DNA of 64,000 nucleotides from Mogibacterium sp. (GCA_024403035.1 JAKSSP010000004.1:1-64000), one strand, 5' to 3'. Counted from the stretch's first letter, positions 24,092-31,894 are shown. Program-made: numbers and translations. The notes: a model not told the origin generated them from the sequence alone.

Positions 24092-24123
24092 GCCGCCTAG
24101 TTACGTGAACAGGCGGCTTTTTT
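24092..24123 (+). terminator. Rho-independent terminator
   Basis: GCCGCCT (24092-24098) pairs with AGGCGGC (24111-24117), followed by six T. It ends the cca transcript. Confidence 0.9.
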
Positions 24124-24140
24124 AATGGATATCATCAACG

Positions 24141-24164
24141 AAAAAAGACCTTTCGGCCTTTTTT
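24141..24164 (-). terminator. Terminator of the minus-strand HTH gene
   Basis: AAAAAAGACC and GGCCTTTTTT pair around a TTTC loop with one mismatch. A/T runs on both sides make it bidirectional, and it lies 14 bases past the stop of the convergent minus-strand gene. Confidence 0.75.
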
Positions 24165-24177
24165 AAATCTACCATAT

Positions 24178-24714
24178 TCAGTTTGCCTTGATCGCCTCTA
24201 CTTCAGCCTCGACTGTCTTTCTAAGCTCATCGACTTCTTTTCTGTGATCGATCTTAGCCGCGATCTTCTCTTTGCAGATCGACTTTTCCATCTTGTGAGC
24301 GCTGATAGTATCTTCGGCTTTATCCTTACCGGCCTCTTTGACCTCGCGGGCCTCAGCCTTTACCTGCTTCTTGAGTTCCTTGAGTTCGCGCTTTTCTTCC
24401 TTTGCGACCTTCTTGAGTTCTTTTCTAAGTTCATCCATGTCTTCGTACCTCTCTTTCACTCTTCTGTAAAAAGTGTTTGGTTTTAAGTCCAGCTCCTGCA
24501 TTGCTGCACGGGCAGTTATTTCTCCGCTCTGCCAGCGTCTCACCACACGGTCAAACAGGTCATCATCGAGCGCTATGGGTTTGCGGCCCTTGCCTTTTCT
24601 TCTGATGGTATCTGCCAGCTCGCGGAGCTGCCTGCCGGTGATAGTAATGCTGTCGTCGTCTTTGACGGTTTCGAGCAATTCGTTCAGTTTTTCAGGGTCG
24701 TAGATGTACATCAT
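24178..24714 (-). CDS. Resolvase-type HTH protein with long coiled coil
   Basis: The 178-residue protein has a helix-turn-helix near residues 61-85 (EITARAAMQELDLKPNTFYRR), the kind found at the C-terminus of serine recombinases, but no recombinase catalytic domain. Residues 90-178 are a Lys/Glu-rich helix, predicted coiled coil. It is probably a DNA-binding protein that oligomerises through the coil. GGGAGG lies before the ATG. A strong minus-strand promoter with surrounding repeats suggests autoregulation. Not a mobile element by itself. Confidence 0.75.
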   Translation of the reverse strand: MMYIYDPEKLNELLETVKDDDSITITGRQLRELADTIRRKGKGRKPIALDDDLFDRVVRRWQSGEITARAAMQELDLKPNTFYRRVKERYEDMDELRKELKKVAKEEKRELKELKKQVKAEAREVKEAGKDKAEDTISAHKMEKSICKEKIAAKIDHRKEVDELRKTVEAEVEAIKAN

Positions 24715-24742
24715 TTATATTTCCTCCCTTGTGACAATAGGG

Positions 24743-24771
24743 AGTATAGTCGGAACGCAATAGTGTGTCAA
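24743..24771 (-). promoter_or_regulatory. Consensus promoter of the HTH gene
   Basis: On the minus strand TTGACA (24771-24766) and TATACT (24748-24743) are separated by 17 bases. Only one base departs from consensus. Transcription starts near 24736, about 20 bases before the ATG. Confidence 0.85.
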
Positions 24772-24813
24772 TATATATTTGACATATTTCACAAATACTA
24801 CATATTTGACACA
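24764..24813. promoter_or_regulatory. Candidate operator with three TTGACA-centred repeats
   Basis: TGTGTCAA (24764-24771) and TTGACACA (24806-24813) form a perfect inverted repeat with centres 42 bases apart, about four helical turns; a third TTTGACAT half-site lies at 24778-24785. The left arm covers the -35 of the minus-strand gene, and the other two could be -35 boxes for the rightward YhhN gene. This suits cooperative binding or looping by the coiled-coil HTH protein. Confidence 0.55.
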
Positions 24814-24906
24814 CTTTCAACATGAAATGGATAACAATTGACGCTCAAATATATTTAGAATATCATCAGATAGAAGGGAAGTTTTGGGACGTGAAAGGAG
24901 AGCCAA

Positions 24907-25569
24907 ATGATCTACGTTCTGATAATACTCTGCGCCATACTGGCCTTCGTATTTCTAAAAAAAGAAGCCGCGGGACAGTATGTTCCGGCCGTTATCCTGA
25001 AAGGCCTGGCGTCTCTCTGCTTTGTAGGCATCGGCCTGATCTGCAATCCGCATAACGAGGTCTCGAACCTTATAGCCGCAGGACTCGTGATCGGCTGCGT
25101 TGCCGATGTGCTCCTCAATCTCAGGATGGTATTCGAAAAGAAAGGGCAGGCGATATTTCTGATAGGCATACTGGTATTCCTGACAGGGCACATCATGTAC
25201 CTGGCAGCTGTCCTCAGACTCTGCAGCAGCATACTTACATGCATTATCATCTGCATAGTGCTGACGACGCTTCTGATGATCTGGGTATTCAAGCGCATCA
25301 CAGCAAAGCCGGCATTCAAGATATTCGGCGTAGTATACATTGGCGCGATCATGCTCTTGAACTGCGTTGCGATAGCCAATGTCTTAGCAGCGCCGTCACC
25401 ATTTAATATCATGTTTGCAGCAGGCGCGGTATTCTTCCTTGTATCTGACATCGTCCTGATACTCAACACCTTTGGCGGAGAATTCAAACAGAGCCTGCGC
25501 AATACAAATATAAGCCTTTACTACATAGGCCAGCTTCTCATAGCGCTGAGCCTTCAGCTACTGAAATAA
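24907..25569 (+). CDS. YhhN-family membrane protein (lysoplasmalogenase-like)
   Basis: A 220-residue protein with about eight membrane helices. KGLASLCFVGIGL, IGCVADVLLNL (the family's G-D-x-x-L equivalent) and ARGININE-poor hydrophobic helices ending FLVSDIVLILNTF fit the YhhN family, whose studied members hydrolyse the vinyl-ether bond of lysoplasmalogens. Clostridia make plasmalogens, which fits. GAAAGGAG precedes the ATG. The HAD gene follows after four bases. Confidence 0.85.
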   Translation: MIYVLIILCAILAFVFLKKEAAGQYVPAVILKGLASLCFVGIGLICNPHNEVSNLIAAGLVIGCVADVLLNLRMVFEKKGQAIFLIGILVFLTGHIMYLAAVLRLCSSILTCIIICIVLTTLLMIWVFKRITAKPAFKIFGVVYIGAIMLLNCVAIANVLAAPSPFNIMFAAGAVFFLVSDIVLILNTFGGEFKQSLRNTNISLYYIGQLLIALSLQLLK

Positions 25570-25573
25570 AGAA

Positions 25574-26233
25574 ATGATAAAAATCTGTATTTTTGACCTC
25601 GACGGCACACTTGCCGCGACACAGGAAGCTATAGCAAGACCTGTAAACATGACACTGGCGCTCTACGGACTGCCGCCTCAGCCGGCTGAAGCCTTTAATT
25701 ACTTTGCGGGCGACGGGCTCAAGAACGCACTTAAGCGCGCGCTCATCGCCTCCGGCGACACAGACGCGTCACACCTTGAGGAATGCATCCCTCTGTGCCG
25801 CGCCTGGATGCAGGAAGACCCCTGCTACCACGCAAAACCGTATGACGGCATCGAGCGCGCTCTTGCCACCCTCAAATCCCACGGCATCAAGATAGCCTGC
25901 TTCTCAAACAAACCGCACGAGAGCGCGATAGGCGTAGTAGAGACAATATTCGGAGAAGGCACCTTCGATCACATCCAGGGTCAGACAGACCTGATCCCTA
26001 TAAAGCCGGACCCGACAGGCGTGTATGAGATACTCGCCAAGTTCGACGCCGGCAAGGACGAGTGCCTCTACTTTGGCGATACCAACACAGACATGCAGAC
26101 AGGCAAGAATGCCGGCGTCATCACAGTCGGCGTCACCTGGGGCTTCAGGCCAAGAGCCGAGCTTGAAGAAAACCATGCAGACATCATCATAGACCACCCA
26201 AGTCAGATACCGGGCCTGGCGCTCGGAGAATAA
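25574..26233 (+). CDS. HAD-family phosphatase, phosphoglycolate-phosphatase-like
   Basis: A 219-residue HAD hydrolase of subfamily IA. CIFDLDGTL carries the nucleophile aspartate, ACFSNKP motif II, IPIKPDPTGVY the motif III lysine and CLYFGDTNTDMQTGKNAG motif IV. The cap region between motifs I and II fits the Gph group, which removes phosphate from 2-phosphoglycolate and similar small esters. It starts four bases after the YhhN gene. Confidence 0.92.
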   Translation: MIKICIFDLDGTLAATQEAIARPVNMTLALYGLPPQPAEAFNYFAGDGLKNALKRALIASGDTDASHLEECIPLCRAWMQEDPCYHAKPYDGIERALATLKSHGIKIACFSNKPHESAIGVVETIFGEGTFDHIQGQTDLIPIKPDPTGVYEILAKFDAGKDECLYFGDTNTDMQTGKNAGVITVGVTWGFRPRAELEENHADIIIDHPSQIPGLALGE

Positions 26234-26281
26234 GCGAGGTACACCATGATAGGAAGACAGGTCATATAGTCCGGAAGGACA

Positions 26282-26449
26282 TGGAAAGACAAGGAAGAGT
26301 ATGGCGACTTCTTCATCGGAAAACCGACAGCAGGTTCCTTTGCGGAATACATATGCCTGCCTGCAACACGCAGGTTCATGGTCATAGTGTATCCGAAGAA
26401 AGAAAGGGGCCGGCAGAAGAAGTGCTTCAGGGATACACCGTATATATGA
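26282..26449 (+). pseudogene. Unidentified gene fragment
   Basis: A 55-codon open stretch without a start encodes WKDKEEYGDFFIGKPTAGSF and AEYICLPATRRFMVIVYPKK, then a basic tail. It reads like protein-coding sequence (conserved-looking Gly and aromatic residues) but has no start codon or ribosome binding site and is preceded by a stop-interrupted segment. Probably the inside of a degraded gene; family not recognised. Confidence 0.3.
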
Positions 26450-26477
26450 AAGAAATTCTGGGAGTAAAGTAGAAGAC

Positions 26478-26771
26478 ATGGCAGACGGCAAGTGGGTAAT
26501 GACAGAGGAAGATTCTCGCAGGGTCGACCTCACTTTCAGCGGCAAACCCAGGCAGGACCTGAGGAGCCTTCCAAACTACGGGCAGCACAAACAAGTCGAC
26601 GACCGTGAGGGGAGCGCTGAAGAGAGATGCGCATTCTGCGGATCAGATGACCTCCAGTCAGGATTCGGCGGCTTTGGCGAGGGCTTTGGTTACAGGTCTT
26701 TTATTTGTCGTGTCTGCGGAGGCACCACAGACCTGGTATACAAGGACGAGACCGGTAAATACTTCAAATAG
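26478..26771 (+). CDS. Zinc-ribbon protein of unknown function
   Basis: The 97-residue protein has two cysteine pairs, CAFCGS and CRVCGG, 30 residues apart with a Gly/Phe-rich loop between, forming a small zinc ribbon at its C-terminal half. The N-terminal half is hydrophilic. It lies among relics, so it may itself be a remaining piece of a bigger protein, although it has its own start. The ribosome binding site is weak. Confidence 0.5.
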   Translation: MADGKWVMTEEDSRRVDLTFSGKPRQDLRSLPNYGQHKQVDDREGSAEERCAFCGSDDLQSGFGGFGEGFGYRSFICRVCGGTTDLVYKDETGKYFK

Positions 26772-26787
26772 TGAATAAGACAACAGG

Positions 26788-26892
26788 GTGTACATTGTCG
26801 CCGACAACCTGCCTGAATTCATAAAGCTGACACTCGATAATGTGCCGCCGGAAGAGTTCGAGACCCCGCTCAGCAAGCTGCTGGGCCGCTGA
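26788..26892 (+). pseudogene. C-terminal scrap of a SUKH/SMI1-like protein
   Basis: A 34-codon stretch encodes YIVADNLPEFIKLTL followed by an acidic tail ending SKLLGR. The first part resembles the last strand and helix of SMI1/KNR4 (SUKH) immunity-like proteins (IADSFxEFLxxL). There is no start region. The identification is weak because the piece is short. Confidence 0.4.
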
Positions 26893-27297
26893 TTCCTTCC
26901 AAGCCTAAAGGGATCTTTCCTGCATGGTGCTACTTTTTCAGATGGAGGAAAAATTGTTATTGGTATTACCGACAGAGGACTATACGCAGACAGGTTTTGG
27001 TTTAGCCTTTTCCATGAGATAGCGCATATTGTTTTAGGACATATCAACTGCCCTGATGGATTAACTGATGAACATGAAGATAAAGCCAATAAATGGGCAG
27101 GAGACATAGTATTACCTCCAGAAGAATATGATCAATTCAAAAGAGAGGGTTGCTTTTATGAAACTAATGTAATTAGTTTTGCAAGAAGCCAGATGGTCTC
27201 ACCGGGAATCGTTGTAGGACGCTTGCAAAGGGACGGGATGATTGGCCACAATAAGTTAAACAACCTGAAGGAACAATACTTTATTTCTGCACAATAG
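26893..27297 (+). pseudogene. ImmA/IrrE-family metallopeptidase, 5' end missing
   Basis: An open frame of 134 codons without a start encodes the C-terminal part of an ImmA/IrrE protein: FWFSLFHEIAHIVLGH has the zinc-binding HEIAH, and ADDIVLP-like AGDIVLPPEEY and VSPGIVVGRLQRDG are typical of the toxin-antitoxin or phage-linked members. The normal N-terminal half (often an XRE domain) is gone, replaced by the SUKH-like scrap that ends immediately before it. It starts directly after a stop codon, so it is a relic. Confidence 0.8.
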
Positions 27298-27312
27298 CAT
27301 AGCATTCGAAAG

Positions 27313-27336
27313 CACCTCCGTCCGGAGGTGTTTTTT
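27313..27336 (+). terminator. Rho-independent terminator
   Basis: CACCTCCG (27313-27320) and CGGAGGTG (27323-27330) pair around two bases, followed by six T. It ends the original ImmA transcript. Confidence 0.85.
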
Positions 27337-27452
27337 AGTGCGATTAATTCGCAAGATTTACAGCGCCTATTATAGGAAACACTTTCTTATGACGGGGAGC
27401 TGTGCAGAAAAGAGGTGTAATTACAGGCAATTAGAGTGTTTCAAATATGGCA

Positions 27453-27483
27453 TTGACCTCGTCGTTACAACGAGATGTACATT
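27453..27483 (+). promoter_or_regulatory. MerR-type promoter with 19-base spacer and dyad
   Basis: TTGACC (27453-27458) and TACATT (27478-27483) are 19 bases apart, the lengthened spacer that MerR proteins untwist. The spacer is an imperfect palindrome, CTCGTCGTTACAACGAG, matching its reverse complement at 14 of 17 positions. Transcription would begin near 27490, so the merR start must be 27502, after AGAGAGG, and not the upstream ATG at 27475. Confidence 0.75.
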
Positions 27484-27501
27484 AAAAAAGAGAGGTACGC
27501 A

Positions 27502-27909
27502 ATGTCACTGAACACGATCCGCGAAGTCACTGAAATAACAGGTATTACAGTGAATGCATTGAGATACTATGACCAAAAAGGGGTATTACATCCTACAGTG
27601 CGCAATCCTGAAGGAAGAAAAGAATGGCTTTACGATGATGAGGCTGTAAGAAGGGCTAAGAGAATACTGCTTCTGAGAAGGATCGGAATACCTGTAGAGA
27701 GCATGACCCGGGTGATAGATAAAATGGATGGAATGGAAGAAGCGATCCTCAGGACCAGGCTTGAGGAATTGCGGGAGGAGCGGAAATTGATAGACGAGCA
27801 GATCTCGCTGGCAAGCATGCTGCTGCTTATCGAAGAACTGCCATCAGATGCGGAAATCAAGGACGATCTGCTTGATAAGATGTTTGAAAGAATCTGCCTT
27901 GATGGATAG
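27502..27909 (+). CDS. MerR-family transcriptional regulator
   Basis: A 135-residue MerR protein. TIREVTEITGITVNALRYYDQKG is the family HTH and wing with the R-Y-Y-D-x-x-G signature, and the C-terminal half is the long dimerisation helix (LRTRLEELREERKLIDEQI). There is no extended effector domain and no cysteine set for metal binding. The palindrome in its own promoter implies autoregulation. The following lipoprotein gene, 41 bases downstream, is probably in the same transcript. Confidence 0.92.
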   Translation: MSLNTIREVTEITGITVNALRYYDQKGVLHPTVRNPEGRKEWLYDDEAVRRAKRILLLRRIGIPVESMTRVIDKMDGMEEAILRTRLEELREERKLIDEQISLASMLLLIEELPSDAEIKDDLLDKMFERICLDG

Positions 27910-27950
27910 AACAAAACCCAAAAGAACTAATAAATGGAGGTACACAGACG

Positions 27951-28373
27951 ATGAAGAAAATCATAGCAGTTACACTAGCGTTATTACTCATGCTGACTTT
28001 GGCCGGTTGCTCAAAAGATGAGCCATCTACAGAAGATGGATCCAACGCAGTCGACACATATGAATTAGACAGCGAAGAGACAGAATCAACAGATTCCGAT
28101 GATGATTCCGGAGTGCTTTCGCCGGAGTTCAAGAAGACGATGGATGATTATGAAGCCTGGTTCGATCACTACTGCGAAGTAATGAAAAAGTATGAGGAAA
28201 ACCCATCAGACCTTGAGCTGCTGTCCGAAATGACAGATCTTCTAACAGAGGAAACAGCAATGTTAGATGAAATGGAAAACATGGACCAGTCCGAGATGAA
28301 CGAAGCTGAGCTTGCATACTACATTGAAGTAATCGCAAGAATCGAGAAAAAGCTTCTGGAGGTAGCGTATTAA
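27951..28373 (+). CDS. Acidic lipoprotein (DUF6591-like)
   Basis: The 140-residue product starts with a lipoprotein signal: KK, hydrophobic VTLALLLMLTL, lipobox AGCS with Cys at residue 20. A very acidic, Ser/Thr-rich linker (to about residue 60) leads to a helical domain SPEFKKTMDDYEAWFDHYC, as in the DUF6591 family of Clostridial lipoproteins. It should be anchored outside the membrane. Its position behind a MerR regulator suggests stress-induced expression. Function unknown. Confidence 0.75.
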   Translation: MKKIIAVTLALLLMLTLAGCSKDEPSTEDGSNAVDTYELDSEETESTDSDDDSGVLSPEFKKTMDDYEAWFDHYCEVMKKYEENPSDLELLSEMTDLLTEETAMLDEMENMDQSEMNEAELAYYIEVIARIEKKLLEVAY

Positions 28374-28404
28374 TCAAATAAAAGTAGTATGACGAATAGC
28401 AAGT

Positions 28405-28436
28405 AGGGGCACCTCGCACAGAGGTGCTCCTGTTTT
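28405..28436 (+). terminator. Rho-independent terminator
   Basis: GGGGCACCTC (28406-28415) pairs with GAGGTGCTCC (28421-28430) around GCACA, followed by a T-rich tract. It ends the MerR-lipoprotein transcript. Confidence 0.85.
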
Positions 28437-28533
28437 GAAAATGAGTAAAAGAAACATAACAACACATCTTGTGAAATGTAGTATCATTGATACAAAGATT
28501 TATATGGCATCCTCAAAACAAGGAGATACGAAT

Positions 28534-29589
28534 ATGTCTGAAGAGAAAACAAAAAGGACACCAATCATAAGCGTTGATGTAAAGTCAATTAAAGACAAAG
28601 CGACTGAGGTAAAGGATAAAGCCGTACAAGCGGGTGCTTCTATTGGTGAAAAAGCCGGCGCAGCACTTGCAGAAGGAAAAGAAACAGCTATTTCGAAAGT
28701 GCAGGAAGATGCTGGAGCAATCAAGAACGGCGTAATGCATAAAAAAGAGCAGATTCAAGAAGGTGCGATAGAAGTTAAAGAAAAAGTAATAAGTGTCGTT
28801 GATGCCAACGGGAATGGAGAAATAGACATCGAGGATATAATTATTGTTGGATTAAGAACACCGGGAGTTAGGGTTAATAGAGAAGCCTTTTTAAGAGCGG
28901 AGTTTAAAAAGCATTATCCAACAGAGGTTATAGATGTAATAGTTGAGCACAATCCGGCATATGCAAACATTCCATCGGACACTATCGATAAGTTGGCAGA
29001 CGATGTAATTAAGTATGAAAGGAATTATGTATCCGGAATATCTGCGGTTTTGGGAGCGCCAGGCGGTGCAGCAATGTTGGCTACAATTCCTACTGACATA
29101 GTACAGTATTATGCATATATGCTTCGGGCAGCCCAGAAACTTATGTATCTGTATGGATTCCCGGAAATTGAGGTTAAAGAGGGAGAGCAGGTATTCGATT
29201 CAGAAACAATAAACACCTTAATAGTTTGTCTCGGCACTATGTACGGAGTGGCCGGAGCAAGCAACGCTCTCAAAGCGATGGCAAAGGCTTTAGGAGAGGG
29301 AGTTCAGAAGCAATTGATGAAGAAGGCTCTTACGAAGGGTACGATATACCCAATTGTAAAAGAAGTCTCTAAGTGGTTTGGGGTCAAGATGACAAAAGAG
29401 GTGTTTACCGGTTTCTTTAAAAAGGCAATTCCTGTTGCGGGTGGAGTAGTAGGCGGAGGCATAACATTTGCAACATTCAAACCATGCTGCGTAAGACTGA
29501 AGAACACCTTGAAAGACACGTTCTTATCTAACCCTGGACATATTCCTTCAGAAGAAGAGATTGAAATCGTAGAGGGGATGAACGCATAG
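28534..29589 (+). CDS. EcsC-like protein with amphipathic N-terminal repeats
   Basis: The 351-residue protein begins with about 80 residues of Lys/Ala/Glu repeats (KDKATEVKDKAVQAG, GEKAGAALAEGKE), like LEA or YtxH proteins, and then a globular region with GAPGGAAMLATIPTDIVQYY and LRAAQKLMYLYGFPE, resembling EcsC-family proteins, plus a glycine-rich hydrophobic segment (IPVAGGVVGGGITFATF) that may touch membranes. AAGGAGA at about 28521 fixes ATG 28534. The N-terminal repeats resemble those of the protein at 42409. Function unknown. Confidence 0.55.
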   Translation: MSEEKTKRTPIISVDVKSIKDKATEVKDKAVQAGASIGEKAGAALAEGKETAISKVQEDAGAIKNGVMHKKEQIQEGAIEVKEKVISVVDANGNGEIDIEDIIIVGLRTPGVRVNREAFLRAEFKKHYPTEVIDVIVEHNPAYANIPSDTIDKLADDVIKYERNYVSGISAVLGAPGGAAMLATIPTDIVQYYAYMLRAAQKLMYLYGFPEIEVKEGEQVFDSETINTLIVCLGTMYGVAGASNALKAMAKALGEGVQKQLMKKALTKGTIYPIVKEVSKWFGVKMTKEVFTGFFKKAIPVAGGVVGGGITFATFKPCCVRLKNTLKDTFLSNPGHIPSEEEIEIVEGMNA

Positions 29590-29637
29590 TGTTATATAAC
29601 GGATATATTCAACGACATATCGGTTTTAATAACGATT

Positions 29638-29664
29638 AGGTGCCTTCATATGAAGGCGCCTTTT
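29638..29664 (+). terminator. Rho-independent terminator
   Basis: GCCTTCATATGAAGGC (29642-29657) is a perfect palindrome flanked by further pairs and followed by TTTT. It ends the EcsC-like transcript. Confidence 0.85.
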
Positions 29665-29757
29665 AAAGTCCGTTTTTTTGGACTCATGACCTTCTATACT
29701 GAAAATACCGGAGGACATTACTAACACACTTCAGTTTTCAGAAAGGGAGGTAAACCA

Positions 29758-30564
29758 ATGACCAAAACAGGTAACCTGAAGAAACTTGCAGCCATTTTAC
29801 TAGCAATGCTCGCAGCTGTTTTCATTCTGGCAGGCTGCGGATCTTCTGAGCCGGCAGAGAAGGTATATCTTGAGGATTCTGAGATCGATGCCGCTCTGAG
29901 CGATGGAGACTCATTCAAAGGCAAATACATCAACATCGCAGGTAAAGTATTCAGCGTCGATAAAGATGGTGATGGCACTGCTATGCAGGTGTGGTACGAC
30001 GTAGAGAATTCAGAGCAGCAGTTCATCGTGTATGCGGATAAGGAAATTGCGGGCTCTGTCAAAGAAGATGACTTCATTAGAGTCGACGGAAAGATCACAG
30101 GTACGTTTACAGGTGAAAACTATTTCGGCGGGGAGATCACTGCAATGATGATTGAAGCCGATTCCGTGGAAGTAGGAGGCTACGATGATATCTATGCTCC
30201 TGCAGAAAGCACTAAGGAAGTTGGCGAGACAAAGGATCAGTATGGCGTCAGCGTGACACTCGAAAGGATAGAGTACGCCAAAGGCGAGGCGAGAGTCTAT
30301 CTCAACGTGAAGAATGATTCCGGTTATACTGCCACGCTGTACACTTTCAACGCCAAAGCCATTCAGGATGGCAAGCAGTTTGAACACGAAGACAATTATG
30401 AAGCAGGCTATGATGACATGGGAGATATCCTTGATGGAGCCACCAAGGATGGCATAATCAGATTCAAAGGCCTGGACCCGGACAAGCCTGTAAAGATCCA
30501 GATCGAGGCATACAGTGACAACTGGGAAATCGATATGGAAGACTACGTCTTTGAAATAGAATAG
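29758..30564 (+). CDS. Lipoprotein with OB-like and DUF4352-like domains
   Basis: The 268-residue product has a lipoprotein signal with lipobox LAGC (Cys at residue 24). Residues about 35-130 (DGDSFKGKYINIAGKV, EDDFIRVDGKITGTF) look like an OB-fold of the tRNA_anti-like type, and residues about 150-268 (DQYGVSVTLERIEYAKGEAR, YLNVKNDSGYTATLY) look like the immunoglobulin-like DUF4352. AAAGGGAGG precedes the ATG. It is probably a surface-anchored ligand-binding lipoprotein, one of three in this stretch. Confidence 0.8.
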   Translation: MTKTGNLKKLAAILLAMLAAVFILAGCGSSEPAEKVYLEDSEIDAALSDGDSFKGKYINIAGKVFSVDKDGDGTAMQVWYDVENSEQQFIVYADKEIAGSVKEDDFIRVDGKITGTFTGENYFGGEITAMMIEADSVEVGGYDDIYAPAESTKEVGETKDQYGVSVTLERIEYAKGEARVYLNVKNDSGYTATLYTFNAKAIQDGKQFEHEDNYEAGYDDMGDILDGATKDGIIRFKGLDPDKPVKIQIEAYSDNWEIDMEDYVFEIE

Positions 30565-30579
30565 CTATCCCTTTCAGAT

Positions 30580-30625
30580 CGGAGCCCGGCACTGTTAACA
30601 AGCGGAAGTCCTCAGCCGGGCTCCG
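30580..30625 (+). terminator. Long hairpin, possible terminator
   Basis: CGGAGCCCGGC (30580-30590) pairs perfectly with GCCGGGCTCCG (30615-30625). The T-run is poor, so termination may be partial. Confidence 0.5.
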
Positions 30626-30669
30626 CATTTCCATTTGTCGCTTTACATGCGACCACAAAGGGGCGTTTT

Positions 30670-30698
30670 TTGACTAATATACCCATACATACTATAGA
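30670..30698 (+). promoter_or_regulatory. Promoter of the third lipoprotein gene
   Basis: TTGACT (30670-30675) and TATAGA (30693-30698) are 17 bases apart. The leader carries a seven-base-pair hairpin (TGAGGGG with CCCCTCA, 30726-30746) ahead of the ribosome binding site. Confidence 0.7.
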
Positions 30699-30768
30699 CA
30701 TCAAAGAGACATACTTTTAGACGAATGAGGGGCTCAAACCCCCTCAGAATGTTAACGGAGGGATACAA

Positions 30769-31455
30769 ATGATCATGACAAAAAAGAGAATGAAACATTT
30801 TGCCATCATACTGGCGATTCTCACAGCAATTTTCTTTCTGAACGGATGTGGCAGCAAGATACCGTCACCTACAGAAACAACAGATGCATTTCTGCAGGCA
30901 CTGAAAGCTCAGGATGATGAAGCTATAGCGGGAGTCTATGCCGACGAAGAACTGGATCTGTTGGATGCAGCTTCCGATTCAGAAGAGGAAGCTGAAGATA
31001 CTGAGGGTTCAGAGGATCTCAACTCAGGTCTCGAATCTGTATATGAGGAGCAGTTGCTGCCAAAGATGCTTGATTTCGACTATGAGATCAGCAACGAACA
31101 GATCAACGAAGACAAAGCGACTGTCGATGTGAAGTTCACGACTTACAAGATAGGCGAGGCATTCACAGCTTTCTTTGGTGATTACATCTCTCAGGCGTTT
31201 GCCCTTGCATTCAGCGATGTATCAGAGGAAGAGCTTGACGCATTGGCTGCAACAATTCTTTCCTCCAAGCTGGCTGATTTGACAGAGAAGTCATATGAAA
31301 AGACCGTAACGATCCCACTGACTATGATTGACGGTAAATGGGTCGTAGATCAGCTTGACGGTGAGAGCGATATCATCGACGCCATAACTGGCGGACTTGT
31401 AACATCAATGAAAAACATGGAGGAAGCATTCTCTGCATGGGATGAAGAAGAATAA
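30769..31455 (+). CDS. Lipoprotein, DUF5105/DUF4878-like
   Basis: The 228-residue product has a lipoprotein signal with lipobox LNGC (Cys at residue 27). After it, PSPTETTDAFLQALKAQDDEAIAG is the typical start of the NTF2-like lipoproteins (one cone-shaped domain), interrupted by an acidic low-complexity insert (DSEEEAEDTEGSED). The end, TVTIPLTMIDGKWVVD, is also usual for this fold. It probably binds a ligand or peptide at the cell surface. It has its own promoter. The ARH-like fragment follows after 14 bases. Confidence 0.75.
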   Translation: MIMTKKRMKHFAIILAILTAIFFLNGCGSKIPSPTETTDAFLQALKAQDDEAIAGVYADEELDLLDAASDSEEEAEDTEGSEDLNSGLESVYEEQLLPKMLDFDYEISNEQINEDKATVDVKFTTYKIGEAFTAFFGDYISQAFALAFSDVSEEELDALAATILSSKLADLTEKSYEKTVTIPLTMIDGKWVVDQLDGESDIIDAITGGLVTSMKNMEEAFSAWDEEE

Positions 31456-31469
31456 ACCAGGAGACACCC

Positions 31470-31847
31470 ATGACTATAAAAGAAGCAGAACAAATGATAA
31501 TCGACGCGTACAGCAACTACAGTCTCCCTGAGGAGAACAAGATGATGCTGATAGAAGCGCTCGAGTATCTCATTGAGGAGACACACGACCCTAAACACAT
31601 GATGCACCTGGGCGGCATCTACTATGATGACAGCGTTATGACCATAGCCGTCGCGGATGCTCTCATACAGGCATCCGCCGATGGTGTCATAAACGACGAG
31701 GCAGCAACAAAGAACCTGTTGATCGACAGCATGCATAGGTGGGGACACAAGTATCCTAGGTTCTCATTCCTACTCAGCCAGGCTCGCTGCTTCATAGTTA
31801 GGATCACAGCAGTAACTACAACTAACGGGAAGCCAAGATGGGCATAG
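31470..31847 (+). pseudogene. Chimeric frame with ADP-ribosylglycohydrolase fragment
   Basis: The 125-residue frame has a helical N-terminus (about residues 1-48) with no match I know, joined to HLGGIYYDDSVMTIAVADAL and IDSMHRWGHKYP, which match the early active-site block of ADP-ribosylglycohydrolases (D-D-x-x-M-T-x-A-V). The ARH family has about 250-300 residues, and all later metal-binding motifs are missing; after KYP the sequence becomes unlike any ARH. I take it as a deletion relic although start, ribosome binding site and frame are intact. Confidence 0.65.
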
Positions 31848-31894
31848 TTTTTGAGAATGTTCTAAATGTGTAAAAATAATTTGCACTCTATAAG

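Noticed and set aside
24178..24714. Resolvase-like HTH gene as sign of a transposon or integrase
   Set aside because: No recombinase catalytic domain and no inverted repeats or target duplications around it; only the HTH is shared with resolvases.
27475..27501. Upstream ATG as start of the MerR gene
   Set aside because: It lies before the predicted transcription start of the MerR-type promoter; ATG 27502 has its own AGAGAGG site.
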